Positions 8,838-39,047 of a DNA stretch of 64,000 bases are shown one piece after another. Position 1 is the first letter of the stretch. Every line of letters starts with the position of its first letter. Source of the DNA: Aporrectodea caliginosa (lineage: Eukaryota > Annelida > Clitellata > Crassiclitellata > Lumbricidae); NCBI GenBank assembly GCA_020284085.1, contig JACEVL010000934.1:248001-312000 (forward strand), read 5' to 3'. The translations under genes were made by a program, and so were the position numbers. The notes below the pieces were generated by a model. That model was not told the origin of the DNA. It was given only the letters and a program-made list of their open reading frames with translations, and ran no database searches.

Positions 8838-11045
8838 TACTGAACAGTGAACACACTACCTTTACCATAGCCAAAGACAGCAGACGTGGTGTCAAAACCA
8901 CCGAATGATGAACGACAAGCATACATTTGCAGGCACTGCAGCCTATCCTAAACTGCACGGAACTGATGCTTACCATTCTACCAGCCCTGCCCTTCTTTGA
9001 ACACAAAGTACAAAACAGACATATCTGGACTTCTGTGATAAAGCAGCAATGCATATATATCTGTATTCTCTGCCAACACTGCTACAGGTATGTTACCCTG
9101 CCTAGCACAGTCCAAAGCCACTGACACAATCAATTAAGGATCCTGAGTGGCCGAGTGGGTTGGTGCCCGCTCGCCGCGTCGGCGCCCCGGGTTCGCTTCC
9201 CGGTCGGGTCGGTTTATCAGAGATTAATTTCTCGGATCTTTACTGCGGGTGGCTCGGTCGCATTATAAACGTGGAGTACAATACAACACAACACAATATA
9301 CTGGGGCGCGGTGGTTTGGGGGTATGTTCGGTGCCTTGCAGCTGGAGGGTTGCGGGTTCGAATCCACCTCAAAGCCGCCGCGTAGGGACCCTGGGCAAGT
9401 CCTTCACTCGCAATTGCTCATGCGCTTCGGCGTGAAACTCCGACTACAGCAGTAGTCGGGAGCGCCTCTGAATAGGAAAATCTGGTAGAGGCGCTATAAC
9501 AAGTGTTCAAATACAATACAATACAATACAATCAAAGTATCAGCATCTCCAGGTGCTTGATGGACTGCAATGCCATTCTCTTGTAAATAATGCATCAACA
9601 AGTGAATGAAAGACTTCTTATTGGCAGTGTTAGCTAGGAATGGTTCTTGTGGTCCAATATTCTTGGTATGAATGTTGACTCATCTCTCAGGTCCAACCTG
9701 TGCAGCCCTGCCAACATATCATGCAAGTGCGTGGTCTTTAATGGAAGACCCTGAAGCATAGCCATCAAATACCTGCACTCCTCTGCCAAACCTACTTACG
9801 ACAGTCAAGAACAAAGGAAGAATATTGCATAGATCCATTTATGGATTCCACCTCACTTTGTGTATAAGATATCCACCATCAACAACATACTGAACAAATG
9901 GCAGCAGATTTGCTTCAGTTAAGCCAGATGCCAAATCTTGATACAGCTCTGCTTTTATTGGATAATCATCAGACCATCCTTGAAAAGAGACACTGGGTAT
10001 GGTGTGAGCTCATACTGAAAGCATTCTCGCACACTGTTGTCCCTTTCTGTAACCAGGATAAGTCAATGGAAGAGCATGCTGGGGTCTATTGAAACTTTCT
10101 CAGATTTGACAGAGCATACACTAGTCATCTGAGTCATTTGTCTTCACTTGGCTAGTCTTCAGAAATAAGACAAAGCTTCTGTTGTCACATTTCTTCTGAG
10201 CTTCAAATTCAATTTCATCTGCCACATCACAAGTTACCATGCATTTGGCAAAAACAACGACACCCAATGAAAGGCTAACCAGTTTGTTCTTGTCTGAAAA
10301 TCTGAAGGGATTATATCTCTACAAATATTTTTTGACCGCAAGACTGTCTTTCCTGTCACATCTCAATCGCGACATGACAATCTCAACATGCGTAGGCATA
10401 GCTCTTTCAGCACCTGTCACTTTTTGTAATGCTGCACGCACTGTTCCACATTCAGTCAAAGTACTTAGCCATATTTGTCTAATTGTTTCCTGCAATCCAC
10501 GACCTCTGTTAAGCCCCTTGGCTTTTAACAGCTCTCATCATAGACTGCTCGATGGCCAGGTCAAGAGATAAACCTGCTCACAAGGGATCTGTGCACCTTA
10601 TGCTGTGATGGCCATGTAGCAACTGCTTGTACAGAATGGATGTGTCTCTGCTAAATCTTCCATCTGCTGTAGATACAGCCTTCCCAACTTTGCATAGTTC
10701 ATGTGGCCAATTGCAGTACAGAGACCTAACATACCATGCACAGCATGAAGACTCGCTATGAAATTGCTTGTTTGCTCAGCTAACAGAAACAGCTTTACCA
10801 GGTCAATACATCTCATGTATAGAAGCCACAGTCAAGCTGTTCCAGATTCCTCCTACATCTTTTTCAATTTCTGCATGAGTTCAGTTTGCTGGAAGAGTAA
10901 TTTCAGGTCACACATCATGGTTCTTGAAACAGGCCCACAGAGTTGTGCAGACTCACATGAAAGAATAATAGGAGAGGGATTTCCATCATCAGCCACAGAA
11001 TTATTGAGGTAATCTAAAATCAAATCTGTTAACGCTGGATCAATT
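8838..11045 (-). pseudogene. Decayed PIN/XPG-like nuclease gene, probably transposon-derived
   Basis: Read on the minus strand from 11045 down, broken frames carry, in order: LILDYLNNSVADDG, then NYAKLGRLYLQQMEDL (about 10700-10660), AIEQSMMRAVKSQGA, QVFDGYASGSSIKD, HQAPGDADTLIV (about 9560-9528), VLAENTDIYALLLYH (about 9080-9035) and FGGFDTTSAVFGYGKG (about 8900-8850). The GDAD and ENTD blocks look like the acidic motifs of XPG/PIN-type nucleases, and the whole order resembles a family found in many copies in invertebrate genomes. At least three stops and frameshifts and a SINE insertion (9134-9527) make it non-functional. Family naming is from memory of conserved motifs and is moderate in certainty. 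Confidence 0.6.
9134..9527 (+). mobile_element. Tandem pair of tRNA-derived SINEs
   Basis: The flanks ACAATCAA at 9126-9133 and 9528-9535 form an 8-bp target duplication. SINE 1 has an A box (gtggccgagtgg, about 9147) and a B box (ggttcgcttcc, about 9190), then an A-rich tail. SINE 2 (from about 9301) has an A-box-like start and the B box GGTTCGAATCC (about 9354), and ends in 'gggagcgcctctgaatagg', 'ggcgctata' and (aatac)n. Its 3' end matches the LINE 3' ends in this window, which suggests it borrows that LINE's machinery. The insertion splits the nuclease motif GDADTLIV in the pseudogene. Confidence 0.85.
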
Positions 11046-11129
11046 AAGAAATGCCCTCGTAGGGACTGGCATACACCTATCCACCGAGTATATGTTCAAC
11101 AGTGTTTGAACCAGAAATTTTCCTCAAAA

Positions 11130-11473
11130 CTTCCTGGATTTATGAAAATAATTGTTTGGCTAAATGAAAGTTGGATTGATGAAACTAACTCTTTGGTTAA
11201 ATCGAAGCTGGCTTGATGGTTCATTGTTTCCCTAAATAGAAGCTGGATTAATAACCATAACCATAACCATTAATTTAATGATTAATGAAACTAAGCCTTT
11301 ACTTTAATTAATAGAAGCTGGATCAGTGAAGCATTTTTTGCTTAAACAGAATGGGATTAACGAAAAGATTCCTGCCTAAAAAAAAGGTGGATTGATGAAA
11401 AAATTCTTGGTTAAATTACTTAAATAGAAGTTGGATAGATGACAATAATTCCTGCTTAAAGAGAAATTCGATT
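11130..11473. repeat. Degenerate ~45-bp minisatellite
   Basis: Imperfect copies of 'gaagctggattgatgaa' followed by 'tggttaaat' recur about seven times here, and again at 11776-11820 beyond a MITE. No coding signal. Confidence 0.7.
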
Positions 11474-11767
11474 GGCATTCTATTAGTTTCATGGACCACA
11501 TGGCGTCCGATCTGGGTCAGGCATCGTGAGAGTTGGTTAGGCATCGTGAGGGTCGGTTAGGGTCAGGGTTAGTGTCGTCATTAGGAAACATGGAAAAAAT
11601 GGTACATTCTGCGTAGCAAGCCAAAATATACCGTATAAGAACGGTTGAGAATCTCCGTGTAAGTTATACTACGTGTTAATATATCGACCAATCAGGGTGC
11701 ACTACAATGCTTGGACCAAAAAACTATATTAGACTACATTTGCGGCCCATGAAACTAATACAATGCC
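11474..11767. mobile_element. 294-bp MITE with 21-bp inverted repeats
   Basis: The flanks ATTCGATT (11466-11473 and 11768-11775) are a clean 8-bp target duplication. The ends are GGCATTCTATTAGTTTCATGG and the inverse of GGCATTGTATTAGTTTCATGG. The body contains 'gtgagggtcggttagggtca', a telomere-like word shared with elements at 18.0-18.5 kb. Superfamily unknown; 8-bp duplications fit hAT, MULE or related groups. Confidence 0.85.
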
Positions 11768-11829
11768 ATTCGATTGATCAAATAATCTTTTGCTGAAATG
11801 GAAGCTGGATTGATGACAGTTATCAGGGA

Positions 11830-13370
11830 CATTGGTAGACTGCTTACTTATTGGTAACGTCAAGTTCGGCATTGAAGATATTAAAATAATTTAGCAGCGT
11901 AAACTACGGGATAACCGGTCTCTAAACCATCCAAAGTCCTTACGGCGACTTAATTAAACGTTTCGTCAACCGAGTTTATTCCAACAATTAGAGAAAACCG
12001 ATGCCTACATCTACATATTTTCCGTCCAAACCATTGTTGTTAAATCCAATGGTACGGCGGCCATAGCGGCGCTCCATCACCACCGGACATCAACAACACT
12101 TACAATAAAGTGTCCAAAAACACGGTAAACGGTCGACGATTTATGTATCCTTCACTTTCTTACAAAGTATATACCTTTATTAACAAATTCTGAAAGTTAT
12201 ATGCTTGTCATAATTTTTCTAAGGTACCAATGGAAATCTTTGTAAGTCTTGCGTACTACTGTTTCAATCTGTTTGAAGCTATTTTCACGTTTGATTTTGA
12301 CCAACATAAGTAACGCAATTTTCGGTATTATCGCCCACCTACAAAAACCTTCCAAAATATCTCTATAAAGTTACCCTAAATCAGTATAATTAACGGTTCA
12401 GCTTCATACAATCTTATTCTAACATAAACCTGAATTAAACGCTTGGCAGCATTTCTTCACACCTACAATGTATTTAATAATTTATCGAGCGGAATATTAT
12501 ACTTAATAATAAACACCAACGACATGCGCATGCGCGGCCTTTTACAACCTCGGGTAAAAATAAAACAGAAAAATAAGTAAGGGGATCGATTTTTCTAGGT
12601 GCCAGCCCACGATACTATAAGTTTGCCCGCTATAGAAATGTCCGTATACAAGCATACAAACTATAAAACTACTTGTACGTAGACAAGAAGTCTTACGGTA
12701 TAAGTTAATGCCGAAATTGATTTGGCACGAAGTCCATGCTATGTTGATCCGGCTTAAGATCCTCATAATCGGCTCAAATGTACAGTTTTTACATTTCAAT
12801 ACATTTAATTGTAAGTGTATTCCGTATCATCAATTTAGTTTAAATTAAACCCTGATATTAATAGAAAATCATTGCAATTGAAAGGACGAATCGACGTTTT
12901 TACGAGCAACAAAGTTTTGTTTGTTTACATGGATCCGCAGACCACGCCTTCTCCCCATAGACATCATATATTACTATTAAATGTAATATGTCTATGCTTC
13001 TCCCATGTCACTCCTGTTTCCTGCTCTTTCCATTGCTTCAACGTCACTGGGCAGCTCAACACAGGAAGCTCTGTCTAGTTATATATATGAGGTCGTTGGT
13101 GGCAACCGATTTCCGCCGTTTCGTCACAGTTTCGTAGGCTGTAGGCTATTGAAAAAACTGCAATTGTCTGAATTTCTAAGGTGATCCTTTGCCTTTACTC
13201 TTGTCGTCGTTTTTTTTACAAGAGATCGAAACTGATCAATAAAGAGATCGATCAACAAGACAAGATTTCAGAGACACTCCAATTAAAAGGCTGTAATAAA
13301 ATAATGGAAGTAAACTATATTCGACCTCAACAGCTATTTCCAACTGTCGCTTTGCTCTTTACTGTGGCTT
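11830..13370. other. No gene recognised; part of the large insertion
   Basis: Unique-looking AT-rich sequence with no ORF of recognisable family. 'cgatactataagtttgcccg' at about 12613-12632 resembles an inverted copy of the GGCATTCTTATAGTATCG terminus of the element at 17944, so an old relative may end here. The last 150 bp (13385-13536) are G/C-run subterminal sequence of the large insertion. Confidence 0.5.
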
Positions 13371-13546
13371 AGCTCTTTTTTGGAAAGATTTTAAGGACCA
13401 CTTTTCCTCTCTTTTCTCAAAAAAGTGGGAGGGCCCTCTCATAAAAAAGTGGGGGGTCCGTTCTCATATTAGGCCCCCTGATAAAAAAAGTGGGGGGGCC
13501 AGGCCCCCCCAGGCCCCCCCACTCGTTACACCCCTGGTTAGCCTAT

Positions 13547-14598
13547 GTCTCATTTGGTCGTACTCTCCACCCCGGACTTTCTGTAGGCCTAGTTCACATT
13601 CAGCTTCTCCGAATGACATTGAACTTAATGCGGTTTAGACTAGAGCCTGTTCAGAATTAAGGCGCATTCCAAGTCGTTCCCGAGTCCACACCGAGAGTTA
13701 CCTCCGTTTACGTTATGTCAAATAATCTGGATTTCGAATTCATCGTTATCGTTATAGTAAGCTAGAGATTTCTACAGCGCCAAAAAATTAATATCGCGCG
13801 AACCAGCTTATTTACAGGCGCTCAGTGAAAGCAAAATCGATAGGCAAGTGAGGTCAAATTCGGTTCCATGTCAAGATCCAACAGGTCAAATGCCTGGCAG
13901 ATAGTCAGACGGCTACCGTGGATGGTGCTTAGAATTGTGTGGAAGGCGAAAGAGGTAAGGAAAGAGATGGAATCAGGGTAGGATTTGTGGAAAACGATTG
14001 TTTTAAGTGACAGATTGGTGCAAAGATCTAGGCGTCTGTCTGCGTCCTTTGAATTTATTTACGTGCAAAAGACGACAATAGCTACAGACTTTGCTTCCAG
14101 TAATTTAGAGTTTGCAATTCGATTTAATACAGTTAGCATATTTGGGCTGTGAAGAAATGTAACATTATTAATTTATTATTCCATTATTATTGCTAATTAA
14201 AGGGAACATTAGACGCCCAGGACGCGAGTACTCTGCACGCTCGGAGAATGATTGAAGTTCACCCTTAAGAGATGATTTTCGTTGGGTGAGTTTGAGCTGA
14301 TGCTTCCGGTGTAGGATACGGTGTTTACAAGTTGAATGGGTGTTCATTTCTCTACTCTATTATTGTAATTTAATCGTGTAATCAGTATACATCGATGTTT
14401 ATGACTATCATATATAGGGAAGAAGTGAGCTTTTCATTGTATCTGTTTTATAACAAGTAATTTTAGGCGATTCGTCTGGCTAGTAAGCGGGTAGACGTGC
14501 TTGAATGACTAACTCTGACGACTAATCGTAATAGTACACTGTATTTCCTGTTTAGTTCCTGTATATCAAAGAAGCCGCTTAGGGTTATATCTGTTAAC
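13547..14598. repeat. Right half of the 2.17-kb duplicated unit (copy 1)
   Basis: Matches about 16720-17771, from 'ctctccaccccggactttctg' to 'cttagggttatatctgtt'. Similarity stops abruptly at 14598/17771. No ORF. Confidence 0.85.
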
Positions 14599-14744
14599 TA
14601 GGCCTACTTTAAATGACAATATTAGTTATAACTTATAACTAGCCTAGTTTTGGTAACTACCAGATAAGTTTGAAAAGTAGGCCTAATAATTAATTTTCGC
14701 TAGATTTAACAATAGCATGCACATCAACAAAGAATTTCTTCACT

Positions 14745-14818
14745 TCCGAAAATGCGGGCCCCTCAAAACTGCGGGCCCGGGTGCTGCAGCACCCTTAGCA
14801 CCCCCTTTATTCGGGCCT
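14745..14818. mobile_element. hAT end fragment
   Basis: 'gcgggcccgggtgctgcagc' followed by 'acccttagcaccccc' and ending 'cgggcctg' is the inverted form of a common hAT terminus (CAGGCCCGAATAAAGGGGG). The partner end was not found. Confidence 0.4.
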
Positions 14819-14910
14819 GGGTGCATAGATATTCACCAAGTAGCATGGGATTTCATTGTCTGTAGTAATTAGGCCTACTGATATTCAGTAATATACGGTA
14901 ATATAAAATA

Positions 14911-15200
14911 CGGGGCCCGATAGCGCATTGGATAACACACTGGCATAGAGAGCGATATATATACTCGAGAGGTACCGAGATCGAGCCCGTAGGCGGAAAT
15001 GCTTTGTAGGCTGCTATTAGCAACGTGTATTGCAGGCTGTCTGTTCTGTTAGTAGTGAAGATTTGTCTTCTGTCATTTTTGTTCTTGTGAATTATTGTTT
15101 AATTGTCATAACGTGTAAATGTAGGCTATACAGCTAGCGCAGTGCGTTTGTCAGGCGCTTCATTAAAGAAGAGATATTATATTATTATTATTCAACACAA
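14911..15200 (+). mobile_element. tRNA-derived SINE
   Basis: The head has an A-box-like TAGCGCATTGG (14922) and the B-box-like GATCGAGCCC (about 14981), as in a Pol III promoter derived from a tRNA. A tRNA-unrelated body follows, ending in (att)n at about 15175-15195. It is not a functional tRNA because the cloverleaf is disrupted. Confidence 0.65.
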
Positions 15201-15374
15201 GTATTAAAAGGTCAAACACAAAGTGACAAATCTAATTTTAACAAATTACTGCATATATGCTATCAAAACAAATTAACCAACAAGAGATAGTTACTGATAG
15301 AACATTATAAGTGGAAACCAGTAACCTTAATTCAAAACCAGTACATCTCTGTCATAGAACGAGTATGCGCATAT

Positions 15375-15450
15375 TACGAATATTAAGATTTGTATAAATT
15401 GACGAATATTGACGAATATTAAAACTGGCCAACGAATATTAAGAATATTA
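15375..15450. repeat. 'acgaatatt' word array
   Basis: Five or six copies of 'acgaatatt' or its variants in 75 bp. The same word array occurs at 2757-2826 and 16148-16218 inside the duplicated unit. Confidence 0.7.
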
Positions 15451-15598
15451 AATTTTGTTAGTTCTTTTAATTTTTAATTCTTCAAAATCCGGGATTAATT
15501 GTAAAAAATTAGTGCCAAAAATATGCATAAGAACAGCTATATATTACAGTTACTCATCCAAGTACAGACCTAAGGTGGGTAAAATGATACCATAGGCC

Positions 15599-17771
<2,173 letters not shown>

Positions 17772-18207
17772 TGATTCTTTTCAATACAGTCTTATCAGCA
17801 TATCATTTCTGTCCGTTTGTCTCAACATCAAGACCACGCAATTTTAATCTTATGATGTGCTGTGGTTCTGAATTGGTGATCGTTTTTATTTTAAATATTT
17901 ATACTTTTGCGTTATTTTGAATGTATTAAACAGTTCGAAATTTGGCATTCTTATAGTATCGCGGTCGGACTTTTCGGGCGTGTATTGTGGGCGTGGTACA
18001 GGGAGTTTAATATGGACAGCAAATCTGTCGAAATACTGGCGTCGTGAGGGTCGGTTAGGGCACAGAATAGATAGGGTCAGGTTAAGCGTCGTGAGGGTCG
18101 GTTTGGGTCAGGATTAGGGTTAGTGTAGGCTGACCAGATATTGGAAACTAAAAACCGGGACACTTCAATCACGAAATAAATTTGTCATGTTGTCAATAAT
18201 TAATATA

Positions 18208-18624
18208 ACGAACTGGCCACGGTACCGTCCGGACAGTACCGTTATTTCTTTTCTACGGTACCGTCCGCAAATAATCTATGGGCGATTGCACATATCTATG
18301 GCGTGTACATCCGGTTGAAATAAATATTGGCAAAAGCCTGTCACGTTAAGTTGTTGTCTTCGCGTCGAATTTTTCTATGGCCGACAACTTGAGGGTCGGG
18401 TTAGGGCCAGGTTAGTATTCGTGTGGTCGTTTAGTGTCAAATTAGGCGTCGTGAGGGTCGGTTAGGGTCAGGGTTAGGGTTAGTTTCGTTAATCCCTTAA
18501 CTACTGCGCTATTGATGGTTCGGCTTTCACGCCATAGATATGTGCAATCGGCCATAGATTATTTGCGGACGGTACCGTAGAAAAGAAATAACGGTACCGT
18601 CCGGACGGTACCGTAGCCAGTGCC
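18208..18624. mobile_element. Innermost fold-back element with ~95-bp inverted repeats
   Basis: TTAATATA at 18200-18207 and 18625-18632 flanks a 417-bp element. Its first and last ~95 bp are inverted copies rich in 'ggtaccgtccgg'. Between the arms lies the telomere-like text 'gtgagggtcggttagggtca' (about 18450), which is also found in the outer element and in the MITE at 11474. The extreme tips differ slightly (ACGAACTGG against GGCACTGG). Confidence 0.75.
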
Positions 18625-18770
18625 TTAATATAATATAACTTGCACAAATATCTATTTTATGCTTATTATATTGGTATAAGACTATAAGGCTATAATATAA
18701 AACTAAGTGAAAGGTTTTATTCAAATCATGCCTTTAAATTTAAAATTAAATTCTAAATTTATCAAATCAG

Positions 18771-19007
18771 TCACTCATATTTGGCGCTTGAATGTATGCT
18801 TGATGAAGAACTTGCTCTTGCACTCAGAGCGACCTTGTGTTTCTCAGTGGCAATGTGGTCATTGATGTCTGACCTGCCGCCGTGAGCAACCAAAATAGTT
18901 GACTTACAGATATTGCAGAATGCAGTACTACCATCAGTCGCACTGCTGGACAAGAATGAAAACTCGGCCTTCAGATCGTCGTTAAAAGAACACTTTCGTT
19001 TTGACAT
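18771..19007 (-). pseudogene. BED-type zinc finger of a hAT transposase, orphan N-terminus
   Basis: The 78-residue ORF starts MSKRKCSFNDDLKAEF and has the pattern C-N-I-C then H-x4-H (FCNICKSTILVAHGG, then HIATEKH), as in hAT BED fingers. It ends in a Ser-rich stretch without the RNase-H-like core. It is probably the DNA-binding leftover of a deleted transposase, but could still be expressed as a small DNA-binding protein. Confidence 0.6.
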
Positions 19008-19196
19008 TTTATAATTTTATTTTAGTAATTTAGTTTCAAATTATTATTTATGAAAATGTGTTTTATCAGAATATTGTCACTACGACAATATGACGTTTAG
19101 AACCGGAAGAGGTATTATGCATGGTAATAAATAAAAGTGAGATTTAAAATGAATTTACTCGCCAGATGCCAGTAGTAAAATCAAGGAGACGTTGAT

Positions 19197-19275
19197 AAAG
19201 TAAGTAAGTATATCCTTTATTTCATCACATGACAAAAGCACATGAAATACATTATATATAAGATCGGAAAGTCAG
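19197..19275 (-). mobile_element. LINE 3'-end fragment with (TACT)n tail
   Basis: On the minus strand, 'atgaaataaagga' is followed by TACT repeats at 19200-19212. This tail type is shared with copies at 48473 and 49141. Confidence 0.5.
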
Positions 19276-19816
19276 GTAGGTTTTTAAAAACCGGGACATA
19301 TTTAGAGTTTGGCCTACCTTTCCCGGCAGCTGGGACAGCTAGCAGAAAATCGGGACTGTCCCGGGAAAACCGGGACGTCTGGTCAGCCTAGGTTAGTGTC
19401 GTCATTAGAGCGTGCTATTTTAAATAAATTCATGTTACTCCCGGTGAAGTTCGACCAAGTAAATGGTATGTTCTGTTTAATATTCCATCATTCCATGTGT
19501 CTTTTCTGTCGGCCAATCACAGCGTGTCGGAAGTATTGTTCCAATAAATGACAGGACGCCAAGAGATACCAAATATTATATATGATATATCTGAAAAGTC
19601 CGACCACGATATTATAAGAATGCCCGAAATTTTCACTAAAAACTTGTATTGATAGCATCTCCATGGTAAATGTTGAATGAAGAGTGTGAGGTTAGTCTCC
19701 CAACTCAACCTGAACATTTTATCTGGATTTCTGCTCAATGCAAAGACTGTAGCTGAGTGAAATGTAATGAATACATTGACACTGCATTGTAATTGGTAAC
19801 GTGACAAAGAAAGACA

Positions 19817-19841
19817 GACACACACACACACACACACACAA
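19817..19841. repeat. (AC)n microsatellite
   Basis: Pure dinucleotide run. The sequence from 19633 to 20400 shows nothing else I can name and may hold the promoter and 5' UTR of the downstream kinase. Confidence 0.9.
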
Positions 19842-20435
19842 GCAGACAGCTGTCATAAGAAGTGTTAATCATGCTAAAAATAATAAAAACTTACCGTTTT
19901 CTGAACTCTCTTTTATATTTCGACATGTTTTATCTCTGTGCATTGTCGAGTTGTATCACATATACACTTAGCTCATTCTCTCTGTCTTCAGTTTTTAATT
20001 CATCTGTCTGTGGAATTGGTCCATCAAAAAGTATGGCAGGCATAACATTAAGATTAGATTAGACTCCTGCTATATGTATGAGATCAGATTTTCACAGAGG
20101 ATTGCCTCAGTTATTATATTATATGAAAGTAAAGTCAGAACACCATGAACAGTTAATGAGAATCTGAAAAGTCTGTTGATACAGACTCAGAGTCAGTTTA
20201 CTTAACTCATCTGAAAATGGCAGGGTCTTTTTTCTTAGCATGTAAAAATTAAATCAGTCTGTGATCTTGAAGCTGTAAACTTAATTGAGCTTTCCCAGAG
20301 TGAGTTTGATTCTGACCCAGATGATTCTAGGAAATAATTGGTAGGGAGCAAATATGATTGAAAGATTGAAGTTAACATGTCTTTCCCAAGCAATGAAGTT
20401 TGACATATAATTTTATGTTTCTGTCAGTTGCCACA

Positions 20436-39047
<18,612 letters not shown>

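Larger units (their letters stand above)
3299..13546. mobile_element. ~10.2-kb insertion with hAT-type inverted ends
   Basis: The insertion splits a unit that is uninterrupted at 15599-17771. CAGGGGTGTAACGAG begins at 3323, and its inverse ends at 13536. Both are followed inward by G-rich sequence of the form 'aaaagtgggggggcc'. The 8-mer TAGCCTAT occurs at 3299-3306 and 13539-13546 and is a candidate target duplication. However, 16 bp (left) and 2 bp (right) separate it from the CAGGGG tips, so the exact boundary is unsure. The insert holds the OTU-transposase gene, a PIN/XPG-like pseudogene, a SINE pair and a MITE, so it may be one large element or a nest of several. Confidence 0.65.
18126..19390 (-). 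mobile_element. hAT element with BED-finger exon, inserted in the outer element
   Basis: The 8-bp target duplication is GGTTAGTG (18118-18125 and 19391-19398). Ends are TAGGCTGACCAGA on both sides, with the right subterminal region carrying 'gtcccgggaaaaccgggacg'. It holds a BED-type finger ORF (19007-18771) but no catalytic core, so it is non-autonomous. Confidence 0.85.
17944..19624. mobile_element. Outer element of a three-level transposon nest
   Basis: The flanks CGAAATTT at 17936-17943 and 19625-19632 are an 8-bp target duplication. The left end is GGCATTCTTATAGTATCG followed by a GGTCGGACTTTTC block. The right end, inverted, is GGCATTCTTATAATATCG with the same block. After removing the inner elements only ~415 bp remains, so this is a non-autonomous element related by its tip to the MITE at 11474. 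It contains the telomere-like word 'gtgagggtcggttaggg'. Confidence 0.85.

Noticed and set aside
14911..14995. Functional tRNA gene
   Set aside because: Pol III boxes are present but the arms do not pair as a cloverleaf and a SINE body follows.
18040..18125. True telomere or chromosome end
   Set aside because: TTAGGG units are few, interrupted and inside transposons with unique genes on the right side.
20400..20435. Upstream extension of the SLK first exon
   Set aside because: It begins at a non-ATG codon; ATG 20436 has better context and the residues upstream match nothing in the family.
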